8,780 nt of DNA. Source: Pseudomonadota bacterium. Its GTDB lineage: Bacteria; Pseudomonadota; Gammaproteobacteria; Burkholderiales; SHXO01. Shown one piece after another: positions 1 to 7,145 of this stretch (its first letter is position 1; every line of letters starts with the position of its first letter). The translations under genes and the position numbers were made by a program. A model generated the notes under the pieces. The model saw only the letters and a list, made by a program, of their open reading frames with translations. It was not told the origin of the DNA and made no database searches. The stretch is taken from NCBI GenBank assembly GCA_023430065.1, contig JAEZCG010000143.1, positions 1 through 8,780 on the forward strand, given 5' to 3'.

Positions 1-560
1 AGGCGGTGCAGGCGCTCCAGCGCAAAGAGGTGAGTCGCATCATCCTCAGCCGCCCGGCGATCGAGGCGGGGGAGCGGCTCGGGTTCCTGCCCGGAAGCCT
101 CACCGACAAGATCGACCCGTACCTGCGCCCGCTGTACGACGCATTGAACGAGATGCTCGACCCGGAGCTCGTCCCGAAGCTCATGGCGACCGGCACGATC
201 GAGGTCGCGCCGCTGGCGTACATGCGCGGACGGACGCTCAACGACTCGTTCGTGGTGCTCGACGAGGCGCAGAACACCACGCCGGAACAGATGAAGATGT
301 TCCTCACCCGGATCGGATTCGGCACCAAGGCCGTCATCACCGGCGATGTCACGCAGATCGATCTCGCCCGCGGCCAGCGCAGCGGGCTGGTCGACGCGCA
401 GGAGATTCTGCGCGACGTGCGCGGCATCGCCTTCACCCGCTTCACCAGCGAGGACGTGGTGCGTCACCCGCTGGTCGCGCGCATCGTCAACGCCTACGAA
501 GCCGCCTCGCAGAAGGCGCAGCCACGGGGCAGCGCAGTCGATGGGCAGTCGCAGGCCTAG
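1..560 (+). CDS. phoH: PhoH-like ATPase (YbeZ), C-terminal part; 5' end outside window
   Basis: The reading frame is open from the left edge, with codons starting at base 3, and ends at TAG 558-560. About 185 residues remain of a protein usually near 330-350, so the N-terminus and Walker A motif lie upstream. A GTG at position 6 is not a credible start because conserved PhoH sequence runs through it. Visible family blocks, counted from that GTG, are [15 protein letters not shown] (16-30), [11 protein letters not shown] (37-47), the Walker B region [20 protein letters not shown] (83-102) and [10 protein letters not shown] (111-120). PhoH-like proteins are cytoplasmic P-loop NTPases related to helicase ATPase cores. 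In E. coli the orthologue YbeZ partners the endonuclease YbeY. The downstream ybeY starts inside this gene, supporting joint expression. Identification is secure; the exact biochemical role of the family is less settled. Confidence 0.96.
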   Translation, partial: AVQALQRKEVSRIILSRPAIEAGERLGFLPGSLTDKIDPYLRPLYDALNEMLDPELVPKLMATGTIEVAPLAYMRGRTLNDSFVVLDEAQNTTPEQMKMFLTRIGFGTKAVITGDVTQIDLARGQRSGLVDAQEILRDVRGIAFTRFTSEDVVRHPLVARIVNAYEAASQKAQPRGSAVDGQSQA

Positions 561-1035
561 GCTCGGCTTGAGCGTGCAGTCGGCCGCGCCGGGCCACGCA
601 TCGCCCGCGCGCGCGCAGCTGCGCCAGTGGGCGCAGGCGGCGCTCGAGCGCGATGCGCAGGTGACGTTGCGCATCGTGGGGGAAGCGGAGGGCCGGCGGC
701 TCAACGCCCGGTTCCGCGGCAAGGATCACGCGACCAACGTGCTGACCTTCGTCTACGAGCCGGACGTCGCCGGCATGCCGTTGTCCGGGGACATCGTGCT
801 GTGCGCCCCGGTCGTCGAGGCGGAGGCGGCCGGGCAGCACAAACCGCTCGACGCCCATTACGCCCACCTGGTCGTGCACGGCATGCTGCACCTGCAGGGG
901 CACGACCACGAACGCGACCACGAGGCGCAGGCGATGGAGGCGCTCGAGCGCGCCATCCTCCTGCGCCTCGGCTATCCCGATCCCTACCTGCCGGCCAAGG
1001 AGCCGCCGAACGAGTCGGCGCCCGAAGCCGCCTGA
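541..1035 (+). CDS. ybeY: YbeY endoribonuclease / rRNA maturation factor
   Basis: A 164-residue protein, close to the usual YbeY length of about 155. It carries the family zinc signature [11 protein letters not shown] at residues 113-123, with metal ligands H113, H117 and H123, almost the same numbering as in E. coli. Arg59 in the [14 protein letters not shown] block (57-70) matches the conserved arginine of the family, and SGDI (82-85) is also typical. YbeY is a cytoplasmic metal-dependent RNase needed for 16S rRNA 3'-end maturation and 70S ribosome quality control. ATG 541 is chosen because [10 protein letters not shown] just after it resembles the start of betaproteobacterial YbeY. It lies 20 nt inside phoH, suggesting translational coupling. 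TTG 568 and GTG 574 are weaker alternatives. The frame stays open well upstream of 541, but that stretch is arginine-rich and is a shadow of phoH. Confidence 0.96.
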   Translation: MGSRRPRLGLSVQSAAPGHASPARAQLRQWAQAALERDAQVTLRIVGEAEGRRLNARFRGKDHATNVLTFVYEPDVAGMPLSGDIVLCAPVVEAEAAGQHKPLDAHYAHLVVHGMLHLQGHDHERDHEAQAMEALERAILLRLGYPDPYLPAKEPPNESAPEAA

Positions 1036-1041
1036 TCCAGA

Positions 1042-1869
1042 ATGGACCCTCACCCTAGACCTCGACTGCTCGAGCGCATCGGCGCCATGCTGATGCGCGC
1101 TCCCGAAGACCGCGACCAACTGGTCGAATTGCTGCGCTCGTCCTACGAGCGCAATCTCATCGATGCCGACGCGCTGGGAATGATCGAAGGCGCGCTGCAG
1201 ATGTCCGAGCTGCAGGCACGCGACATCATGATCGCGCGCGCGCAGATGGACATGGTGGCCGTCGGCGACGACCTGCAGCGCGTGCTCGCGCAGGTGGTCG
1301 AATCCGGCCACTCGCGCTTTCCCGTGTACGGCGAGAACAAGGACGACATCGTCGGCATGCTGCTGGCGAAGGACCTGCTGCGCTGCCTCGCACAGCAGGC
1401 GGGCAGCCTGCGCGAAGTGCTGCGCCCCGCGCTGTTCATTCCCGAGTCGAAGCGCCTCAACGAACTGCTGCGCGATTTCCGCCGCAACCGCAACCACATG
1501 GCGGTGGTGGTGGACGAGTACGGCGGCGTCGCCGGCCTGCTCACCATCGAGGACGTGCTCGAGCAGATCGTCGGCGAGATCGAGGACGAGTACGACTTCG
1601 ACGAGACCGACGCCAACATCCAGCCCATGCGCGACGGCAACTACCGCGTGCGCGCCCAGACCGCGATCGAGGACTTCAACTCGACCTTCGGCACGCGCTT
1701 CCCGGACGACGAGTTCGACACCCTCGGCGGTCTGCTCCTGTCGCACTTCGGCCATCTGCCGCGGCGCGGAGAGGAGATCGAGCTGCATGGCCTGCGCTTC
1801 CGCGTGCAGCGCGCCGACGGCCGCCGCCTGCACTCGCTGCTGGTCTCGCGCCTGCCGCCGCCCGAGTGA
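1042..1869 (+). CDS. corC: CorC/YbeX family CBS-pair protein
   Basis: A 275-residue soluble protein with no membrane segment, so the short CorC/YbeX type and not the membrane-anchored DUF21 type. Two CBS domains cover roughly residues 58-118 and 122-182, with the typical blocks SRFPVYGENKDDIVGMLLAKDLL (91-113) and MAVVVDEYGGVAGLLTIED (153-171). A C-terminal CorC_HlyC (transporter-associated) domain follows at about 193-272, including FPDDEFDTLGGLL (220-232). The family was first linked to cobalt/magnesium efflux through CorA. In E. coli ybeX sits in the same ybeZ-ybeY-ybeX-lnt order and has also been connected to ribosome metabolism. CBS pairs commonly bind adenine nucleotides, so a nucleotide- or Mg-sensing role is plausible but inferred. 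ATG 1042 lies 6 nt after the ybeY stop; the Shine-Dalgarno match is weak. In the usual MIPR motif the proline is alanine here (MIAR, residues 63-66). Confidence 0.95.
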   Translation: MDPHPRPRLLERIGAMLMRAPEDRDQLVELLRSSYERNLIDADALGMIEGALQMSELQARDIMIARAQMDMVAVGDDLQRVLAQVVESGHSRFPVYGENKDDIVGMLLAKDLLRCLAQQAGSLREVLRPALFIPESKRLNELLRDFRRNRNHMAVVVDEYGGVAGLLTIEDVLEQIVGEIEDEYDFDETDANIQPMRDGNYRVRAQTAIEDFNSTFGTRFPDDEFDTLGGLLLSHFGHLPRRGEEIELHGLRFRVQRADGRRLHSLLVSRLPPPE

Positions 1870-3407
1870 GCGCCGGCCCGCCACCGACCGCGCGGCGGGC
1901 ATCCCTCCTGCGCATCGCCGTGGCGCTGCTGCTCGGCGCCGCCACGGTGTTCTCCTTCGCGCCGTTGTACCTGTGGCCGCTGCCCCTGGTCACCCTGGGC
2001 GGCTTCGCCTGGCTGTTGCTGCGTGCACCCTCCCCGCGCGCCTGCTTCGTCCTCGGCTACGCCTTCGGCTTCGGCTGGTTCGCCACCGGCGTGAGCTGGG
2101 TGTTCGTGAGCATGCATCGCTACGGCGGCATGAGCGTGCCGCTGGCCGTGTTCGCCACCGGCTTCTTCTGCGCCTATCTGGCCCTGTTCCCGGCCGCCGC
2201 CGCCTGGCTGACCGGGCGGGTTCGCGCCGGCGCGCCGGTCCGCCTCCTCCTAGCCTTTCCTGCGGCGTGGATGCTGAGCGAGTGGGTGCGCGGCTGGATG
2301 TTCACGGGCTTCCCGTGGCTGATCGTGGGCTACGCCCAATCACCGGCCGGTCCCCTGAGCGGCTACGCCCCGCTGTTCGGCGTGTACGGCGTCTCGCTGG
2401 CCACGGCGCTGAGCGCCGGCCTGCTGGCCTGGATCGCGCACGCACGCACGCTGCGCGCACGCGCCTGGCCGGCGCTGGCCGGGCTGGCCGCACTGTGGCT
2501 GCCGGCACTCGTCTCGCACCAGTGGGCGTGGACCCGTCCCGAGGGAGAGCCGGTCAGCGTCACGCTAGCCCAGGGCAACATCGCGCAGGACCTCAAGTGG
2601 CGGCCCGAAGCGCTGCAGGAAACGCTGCAGACCTATCTCGACCTGACTCGCGCCAGTCGCAGCCGCCTGATCCTGCTCCCCGAGACCGCCGTGCCGCTGT
2701 TCGATGTCGACGTGCCGCGCGGCTACTTCGAACTGCTCGCGACGCACGCGCGCGCGAACGGCGGCGACCTGCTGCTCGGCGTGCCCGAATACGTCGCCGG
2801 CCCGCCTCCGCGCCACTACAACAGTGTCATCAGCCTGGGCAGCGCGCCGACGCAGATCTATCGCAAGCATCACCTGGTGCCGTTCGGCGATTACTTCCCC
2901 GACTGGGCATTCATCACCTGGATCATGCAGGCCATGGACATTCCGATGTCCAGCTTCGCCCGCGGCGAGGCCGTGCAGGCACCGCTCGCCGTCGCCGGCC
3001 AGCGGATCGCGGTGAACATCTGCTACGAGGACGCGTTCGGCGAGGAGGTCATCCGCCAGCTCCCGCACGCCACGATGCTGGCCAATTTCACCAACGATGC
3101 GTGGTGGGGCGACTCCTGGGCCTCCGAGCAGCATCTGCAGATGGCGCAGATGCGCGCCCAGGAAACGGGGCGCTGGATGCTGCGCGCGACCAACACCGGC
3201 ATGACCGCGATCGTCGACGAGCGTGGGCGCGTGCGCGCTGCAGCGCCGGAGTTCATGACCACGGTGGTGAATGGCAGCGCACAGGGATTCGTCGGCATCA
3301 CGCCGTACGTGCGCTGGGGAAACTGGCCGGTCCTGGCACTCACCGGGGCGATGCTCATCACAGCCGCGTGGCGCGCCCGTGCACGACACGGGCCGCTTCC
3401 CAAGTGA
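1866..3407 (+). CDS. lnt: Apolipoprotein N-acyltransferase Lnt
   Basis: A 513-residue inner-membrane enzyme that adds the third acyl chain, taken from a phospholipid, to the N-terminal cysteine of apolipoproteins. The first ~220 residues hold about seven hydrophobic segments, for example 14-32, 38-52, 60-82, 91-116, 165-190 and 199-217. Residues ~230-470 form the periplasmic nitrilase-like domain, and a last membrane segment lies at ~486-502. The catalytic triad is visible: Glu273 in LLPETAVP, Lys334 in YRKHHLVPFGDY and Cys386 in NICYEDAF (E. coli E267/K335/C387). QGNIAQDLKW (236-245) and NFTNDAWWGDSWASEQH (407-423) are further signatures. The start is GTG 1866, overlapping the corC stop by 4 nt (GTGA), an arrangement that favours coupled translation. 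One oddity is that the position of essential E. coli Glu343 is Asp342 here (PFGDY for PFGEY/F), a conservative change. Confidence 0.97.
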   Translation: MSAGPPPTARRASLLRIAVALLLGAATVFSFAPLYLWPLPLVTLGGFAWLLLRAPSPRACFVLGYAFGFGWFATGVSWVFVSMHRYGGMSVPLAVFATGFFCAYLALFPAAAAWLTGRVRAGAPVRLLLAFPAAWMLSEWVRGWMFTGFPWLIVGYAQSPAGPLSGYAPLFGVYGVSLATALSAGLLAWIAHARTLRARAWPALAGLAALWLPALVSHQWAWTRPEGEPVSVTLAQGNIAQDLKWRPEALQETLQTYLDLTRASRSRLILLPETAVPLFDVDVPRGYFELLATHARANGGDLLLGVPEYVAGPPPRHYNSVISLGSAPTQIYRKHHLVPFGDYFPDWAFITWIMQAMDIPMSSFARGEAVQAPLAVAGQRIAVNICYEDAFGEEVIRQLPHATMLANFTNDAWWGDSWASEQHLQMAQMRAQETGRWMLRATNTGMTAIVDERGRVRAAAPEFMTTVVNGSAQGFVGITPYVRWGNWPVLALTGAMLITAAWRARARHGPLPK

Positions 3408-3416
3408 TCCGGTCGA

Positions 3417-3440
3417 GGCGTGGCGCGATCTCCACACGCC
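3417..3440 (+). other. Candidate RNA hairpin after lnt (weak)
   Basis: GGCGTG at 3417-3422 can pair with CACGCC at 3435-3440 around a 12-nt loop, starting 10 nt after the lnt stop. A competing stem pairs GGCGCG (3422-3427) with CGCGCC (3440-3445). There is no T-run after either, so this is not a classical intrinsic terminator. In DNA this GC-rich, short stems arise often by chance. It could protect the 3' end of the lnt message or cause a pause, but nothing here proves that. RNA folding energy and transcript 3'-end data would decide. Confidence 0.2.
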
Positions 3441-3478
3441 GCGCCGGTTCGATGGCCGGAACAGGCCGGTAAACACAG

Positions 3479-3484
3479 TAGAAT
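3479..3484 (+). promoter_or_regulatory. Probable sigma-70 -10 element upstream of glyQ
   Basis: TAGAAT lies 48 nt before the glyQ start codon inside the only sizeable gap of the window, in a local AT-rich patch (GTAAACACAGTAGAATCC) that stands out from the surrounding GC-rich sequence. It matches TATAAT at five of six positions. No convincing -35 hexamer is found at 16-18 nt upstream (CCGGAA at 3456-3461), so an activator or a weak -35 would be needed. It would drive glyQ-glyS-gmhB-plsC and the ygjP-like gene as one unit, separate from or in addition to read-through from lnt. Confidence 0.45.
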
Positions 3485-3532
3485 CCGCGTTTTCCCGATT
3501 CCCCGCGGGTCGCCGGGCGCCCGTCCCAGATC

Positions 3533-4453
3533 ATGAACTTCCAGGACCTGATTCTCACGCTCCAGACGTACTGGGGCAAGCAGGGATGCGCCCTGCTGCA
3601 GCCGTATGACATGGAGGTGGGGGCGGGGACCAGCCACACCGCGACCTTCCTGCGCGCCCTCGGTCCGGAGCCGTGGAAGGCCGCCTACGTGCAGCCGAGC
3701 CGCCGTCCCAAGGACGGTCGCTACGGCGACAACCCGAACCGGCTGCAGCACTACTATCAGTATCAGGTCGTGCTCAAGCCCTCGCCCGCCGACATCCTGG
3801 ATCTGTACCTCGGCTCGCTCGCCGCGTTGGGATTCGACCTGCGCGCCAACGACATCCGCTTCGTCGAGGACGATTGGGAGAATCCCACCCTGGGCGCCTG
3901 GGGACTGGGCTGGGAGGTCTGGCTGAACGGGATGGAAGTCACGCAGTTCACCTACTTCCAGCAGGTCGGCGGCATCGACTGCAAGCCGATCACCGGCGAA
4001 ATCACCTACGGTCTGGAGCGCCTCGCGATGTACCTGCAGGGCGTGGACAACGTGTTCGACCTGGTCTGGACCGAGGGACTGACCTATCGCGACGTGTATC
4101 ACCAGAACGAGGTGGAACAGAGCGCGTACAACTTCGAGCACAGCAACGTCGAGTTCCTGCTCGGCGCGTTCGGCGCGCACGAGAGGCAGGCGAAGCACCT
4201 CATGGAGCAGCAGTTGGCACTACCTGCCTACGAGCAGGTGCTCAAGGCCGCCCACACCTTCAACCTGCTGGATGCGCGCGGCGCCATCAGCGTCACCGAA
4301 CGCGCAGCCTACATCGGGCGAATCCGCAACCTCGCCCGCAGCGTCGCGCACGGCTACGTGGACAGCCGCGCACGCCTGGGCTTCCCGATGGCCCCCCGCG
4401 CGTGGGCAGAGGAAACGCTTGCCCTGCTCGAAAAACAGAGGAAGGCAGCCTGA
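3533..4453 (+). CDS. glyQ: Glycyl-tRNA synthetase alpha subunit
   Basis: A 306-residue protein, against 303 in E. coli, and highly conserved along its whole length. It is the catalytic class II subunit of the alpha2-beta2 glycyl-tRNA synthetase, activating glycine with ATP before transfer to tRNA-Gly in the cytoplasm. Conserved blocks include [20 protein letters not shown] (2-21), MEVGAGTSH (27-35), LRALGPEPW (40-48), [19 protein letters not shown] (52-70), [20 protein letters not shown] (115-134), [19 protein letters not shown] (139-157) and [15 protein letters not shown] (243-257). ATG 3533 is fixed by the conserved N-terminus, although no clear Shine-Dalgarno sequence precedes it. The stop is followed after 3 nt by glyS, as expected for subunits made in equal amounts. 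No T-box or other aminoacylation-sensing leader is visible in the 125-nt upstream gap. Confidence 0.99.
   Translation: MNFQDLILTLQTYWGKQGCALLQPYDMEVGAGTSHTATFLRALGPEPWKAAYVQPSRRPKDGRYGDNPNRLQHYYQYQVVLKPSPADILDLYLGSLAALGFDLRANDIRFVEDDWENPTLGAWGLGWEVWLNGMEVTQFTYFQQVGGIDCKPITGEITYGLERLAMYLQGVDNVFDLVWTEGLTYRDVYHQNEVEQSAYNFEHSNVEFLLGAFGAHERQAKHLMEQQLALPAYEQVLKAAHTFNLLDARGAISVTERAAYIGRIRNLARSVAHGYVDSRARLGFPMAPRAWAEETLALLEKQRKAA
4438..4445 (+). promoter_or_regulatory. Shine-Dalgarno sequence for glyS
   Basis: GAGGAAGG lies inside the last codons of glyQ, 11 nt before the glyS ATG at 4457. It is one of the clearest ribosome-binding matches in the window; most other starts here rely on weak sites or on overlap with the previous gene. 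An in-frame stop (the glyQ TGA itself, 4451-4453) lies two codons before 4457, so no earlier glyS start is possible. Confidence 0.55.
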
Positions 4454-4456
4454 GCG

Positions 4457-6574
4457 ATGCGCGCGAAGAACCTGCTGGTCGAACTGCTGGTCGAGGAGCT
4501 GCCGCCGAAGGCGCTCGAGCGCATCGCGAACGCATTCGCCGATACCCTGTTCGACGAGCTGCACAAGGCCGGCCTCGTCCCACGGACAGACGTCGACGGA
4601 CGGCGCACGTTCGCCTCGCCTCGCCGCCTGGGCGCCCTGATCCCCGAGGTCCTGACACAGGCCCCCGACCGCACCGTCGCGCAGAAGTTGATGCCGGTGA
4701 GCGTGGGCCTGGACGCCGATGGCAAGGCGACGCCTGCACTGCGCAAGCGGCTCGCCGCGCTCGGCGCGGACGAGTCCGCGGTCGCCTCGCTCAAACGCCA
4801 GATGGACGGCAAGGCGCAGACGTTGTTCCTCGACACCACGGTCAAGGGCGTCTCGCTGTGCACGGGCCTGCAGAACGCGCTCGACGAGGCGCTCGCCAAG
4901 CTGCCCATCCCGAAGGTCATGCAATACCAGCTTGCCGACGGCTGGACCAGCGTGCACTTCGTGCGGCCCGCGCATGCACTGGTCGCGCTGCACGGCAGCG
5001 ATGTCGTTGCGGTGAAGGCACTCGGTCTCGAAGCAGGACGCACCACCCAGGGCCACCGCTTCGAGGCGGCGGCGCCGCGCATCGAGATCCGCGATGCCGA
5101 CAGCTATGCCGCGCAGCTGCGCGATGAGGGTGCGGTGCTCGCCGGATTCCCGGAGCGCCGCGCGCAGATCGAGGCGCAGCTCGCGCGTGCCGCGCTATCG
5201 CAGGGGCTGCAGCCGATCCGCGATGCGGCGCTCCTGGACGAGGTCACGGCGCTGGTCGAACGCCCGAACGTGCTGCTGTGCCAGTTCGACGCGCAATTCC
5301 TCGACGTGCCCCAGGAATGCCTCATCCTCACGATGAAGGCGAACCAGAAGTACTTCCCGCTGCTCGACGCGAACGAGCGGCTCACCAACAAGTTTCTGGT
5401 GGTCAGCAACGTCTCCCCTGCGGACCCCGGGCGCGTCATCCAAGGCAACGAGCGCGTGGTGCGCCCGCGCCTGGCCGACGCCAAGTTCTTCTTCGACCAG
5501 GACCGGCGCACGAAGCTGGCCGATCGCGTCGAGCGCCTGAGCAGCGTCGTCTATCACAACCGGCTCGGCTCGCAGCTCGAGCGGGTGCAGCGCCTGCGCA
5601 AGCTCGCCAGCGCCATCGCCGAAAAGCTCCACGCCGATGTCGCGCAGGCCGAGCGCGCCGCCTGGCTGTGCAAGGCCGACCTGGTGACCGACATGGTGGG
5701 CGAGTTCCCCGAGCTGCAAGGCGTCATGGGACGCTACTACGCGCACCACGACGGCGAGCCGGCTGCGGTCGCCGACGCCATCGAAGCGCACTACCGTCCA
5801 CGCTTTGCGGCGGACAGCCTGCCGCGGGACAACATCGGCAGCGCGGTGGCGCTTGCCGACAAGCTCGACACGCTGGTCGGCATCTACGGCATCGGCCTGG
5901 TGCCGACCGGCGACCGCGATCCCTTCGGTCTGCGCCGGCAGGCGCTGGGCGTGTTGCGCATCCTGGCCGAGCGCGAACTTCCGCTCGACCTGCGCGAACT
6001 GCTGCAACTGGCCAAGCTCGCCTTCCCGTCCGGCGTGGTGGCCAACAGCGTCGACGCGGACCTGCACACGTTCATGCTCGAGCGTCTGCGCGGCTACCTG
6101 CGCGAGCGCGAGTTCGCCCTCGACGAGATCGAAGCGGTGGTGGCGCAGCACCCCACGCGCATCGACCAGGTCTTGCCGCGGCTGCAGGCGGTGCGCGCCT
6201 TCCGCGGCCTGCCGGAGGCGCAGTCGCTGGCCAGCGCCAACAAGCGCATCCGCAACATCCTGAGAAAGACGACGGTGGCGAGTACGGACGTGGAGCCCGC
6301 CCTGCTGCAGGCGCAGGCGGAGAAGGACCTGCACGCCGTCACGCAGCGGCTGCTCCCGCAGGTGCGCGCGCTGGTGCGCGACGAGGACTACGCGCAGGCG
6401 CTGCGCCTGCTTGCCGGCGTACGGAAGGAAGTGGATACTTTCTTCGACGAGGTGATGGTGATGACGGACGAACCGCTCACGCGCGACAACCGGCTGGCGC
6501 TGCTCGCGCAACTGGAGGCGCTCATGAACCAGGTCGCGGACATCTCCAGCCTGGGCGTATCCGGCGAGAACTGA
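4457..6574 (+). CDS. glyS: Glycyl-tRNA synthetase beta subunit
   Basis: A 705-residue protein (E. coli GlyS 689) forming the tRNA-binding half of the alpha2-beta2 glycyl-tRNA synthetase with GlyQ. The N-terminus LLVELLVEELPPKAL (6-20) is the usual beta-subunit opening. Other conserved blocks are ILTMKANQKYFPLLD (about 290-304), RVVRPRLADAKFFFDQDRR (around 333-351), the HD-like region LVTDMVGEFPELQGVMGRYY (about 409-428) followed by AHHDGE, and DPFGLRR (488-494). The C-terminal ~130 residues match the DALR-type anticodon-binding domain, with FFDEVMVMTD near the end. It is full length with no frameshift. Spacing is 3 nt from glyQ and 15 nt to gmhB, consistent with a single transcript. Long reading frames on the opposite strand across this gene are composition artefacts. 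Confidence 0.99.
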   Translation: MRAKNLLVELLVEELPPKALERIANAFADTLFDELHKAGLVPRTDVDGRRTFASPRRLGALIPEVLTQAPDRTVAQKLMPVSVGLDADGKATPALRKRLAALGADESAVASLKRQMDGKAQTLFLDTTVKGVSLCTGLQNALDEALAKLPIPKVMQYQLADGWTSVHFVRPAHALVALHGSDVVAVKALGLEAGRTTQGHRFEAAAPRIEIRDADSYAAQLRDEGAVLAGFPERRAQIEAQLARAALSQGLQPIRDAALLDEVTALVERPNVLLCQFDAQFLDVPQECLILTMKANQKYFPLLDANERLTNKFLVVSNVSPADPGRVIQGNERVVRPRLADAKFFFDQDRRTKLADRVERLSSVVYHNRLGSQLERVQRLRKLASAIAEKLHADVAQAERAAWLCKADLVTDMVGEFPELQGVMGRYYAHHDGEPAAVADAIEAHYRPRFAADSLPRDNIGSAVALADKLDTLVGIYGIGLVPTGDRDPFGLRRQALGVLRILAERELPLDLRELLQLAKLAFPSGVVANSVDADLHTFMLERLRGYLREREFALDEIEAVVAQHPTRIDQVLPRLQAVRAFRGLPEAQSLASANKRIRNILRKTTVASTDVEPALLQAQAEKDLHAVTQRLLPQVRALVRDEDYAQALRLLAGVRKEVDTFFDEVMVMTDEPLTRDNRLALLAQLEALMNQVADISSLGVSGEN

Positions 6575-6589
6575 TTCGGACGAGCCGCC

Positions 6590-7141
6590 ATGCCTTCGTC
6601 GATGAAGCTGGTGATCCTGGATCGCGACGGCGTGATCAATTACGACAGCGACCAGTTCATCAAGTCGCCTGCGGAGTGGAAGCCGATCCCCGGCAGTTTG
6701 GAAGCGATCGCCACGCTGACGCACTCCGGGTATCGGGTCGTGGTGTGTTCCAACCAGTCGGGAATCGGCCGCGGCCTTCTCGACATGGCAGCGCTCAACG
6801 CCATCAACGACAAGATGTACAAGGCGCTCGCCGTGCTCGGCGGGCGCATCGACGCGCTGTTCTACTGCCCGCACCCGGCAGAAACCGGCTGCGAGTGCCG
6901 CAAGCCGAATCCCGGCATGTATCTCGACATCGCGCGGCGCTTCAATACGCCGCTCGCCGGCGTGCCGAGCGTGGGCGATTCGCTGCGCGACCTGCAGGCC
7001 GCAGCCCAGGTGGGCTGTCAGCCCATGCTGGTGCTCACCGGCAAGGGCCAGAAGACCCTGAGCGCCGGCGGGCTGCCCGAGTCGACGCGCGTGTTCGACG
7101 ACCTCGTCGCTGCCGTGCGCGCCATCATCGCCAGGCCGTGA
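6590..7141 (+). CDS. gmhB: D-glycero-beta-D-manno-heptose-1,7-bisphosphate 7-phosphatase
   Basis: A 183-residue HAD-superfamily phosphatase (histidinol-phosphatase/GmhB group) that removes the C7 phosphate in the ADP-heptose pathway feeding the LPS inner core; cytoplasmic. Motif I is DRDGVIN (11-17, nucleophile D11 and acid/base D13), motif II CSNQSGIGRG (53-62), motif III around RKPNPGM (104-110), and motif IV SVGDSLRDL (127-135). The GmhB-type zinc-binding loop is intact, with C93, H95, C101 and C103 in YCPHPAETGCECRKP. This separates it from generic HAD enzymes, although a histidinol-phosphatase-like activity cannot be excluded by sequence alone. ATG 6590 gives the listed start. ATG 6602, giving MKLVILDRDGVIN, resembles many homologues and is an equally good choice; neither has a strong Shine-Dalgarno sequence. 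Placement between glyS and plsC is the order I recall from betaproteobacteria. Confidence 0.95.
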   Translation: MPSSMKLVILDRDGVINYDSDQFIKSPAEWKPIPGSLEAIATLTHSGYRVVVCSNQSGIGRGLLDMAALNAINDKMYKALAVLGGRIDALFYCPHPAETGCECRKPNPGMYLDIARRFNTPLAGVPSVGDSLRDLQAAAQVGCQPMLVLTGKGQKTLSAGGLPESTRVFDDLVAAVRAIIARP

Positions 7142-7145
7142 ACCG

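Noticed and set aside
597..621. CGCGCG-rich run near the start of ybeY as a possible repeat or Z-DNA element
   Set aside because: It encodes SPARAQL in frame within the ybeY N-terminus and similar alternating GC runs occur throughout the window; ordinary high-GC codon use explains it.
487..1902. 471-codon minus-strand frame across ybeY and corC, and 391-codon minus-strand frame at 3023-4198 across lnt and glyQ
   Set aside because: Both are antisense to clearly conserved genes, have low-complexity His/Val/Ala/Arg composition and show no motif; composition artefacts.
1787..3472. 561-codon plus-strand frame overlapping lnt, and similar frames at 3673-5127 and 5278-7152
   Set aside because: These are alternative-frame shadows of lnt, glyQ/glyS and glyS/gmhB. 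Their translations are dominated by Arg, Ala, Pro and Gly with no family features, while the true frames match known proteins end to end.
3408..3532. T-box, glycine riboswitch or leader peptide before glyQ
   Set aside because: The 125-nt gap has no T-box antiterminator sequence, no recognisable riboswitch core and no small open frame with glycine codons; only a promoter-like patch and short GC-rich palindromes are visible.
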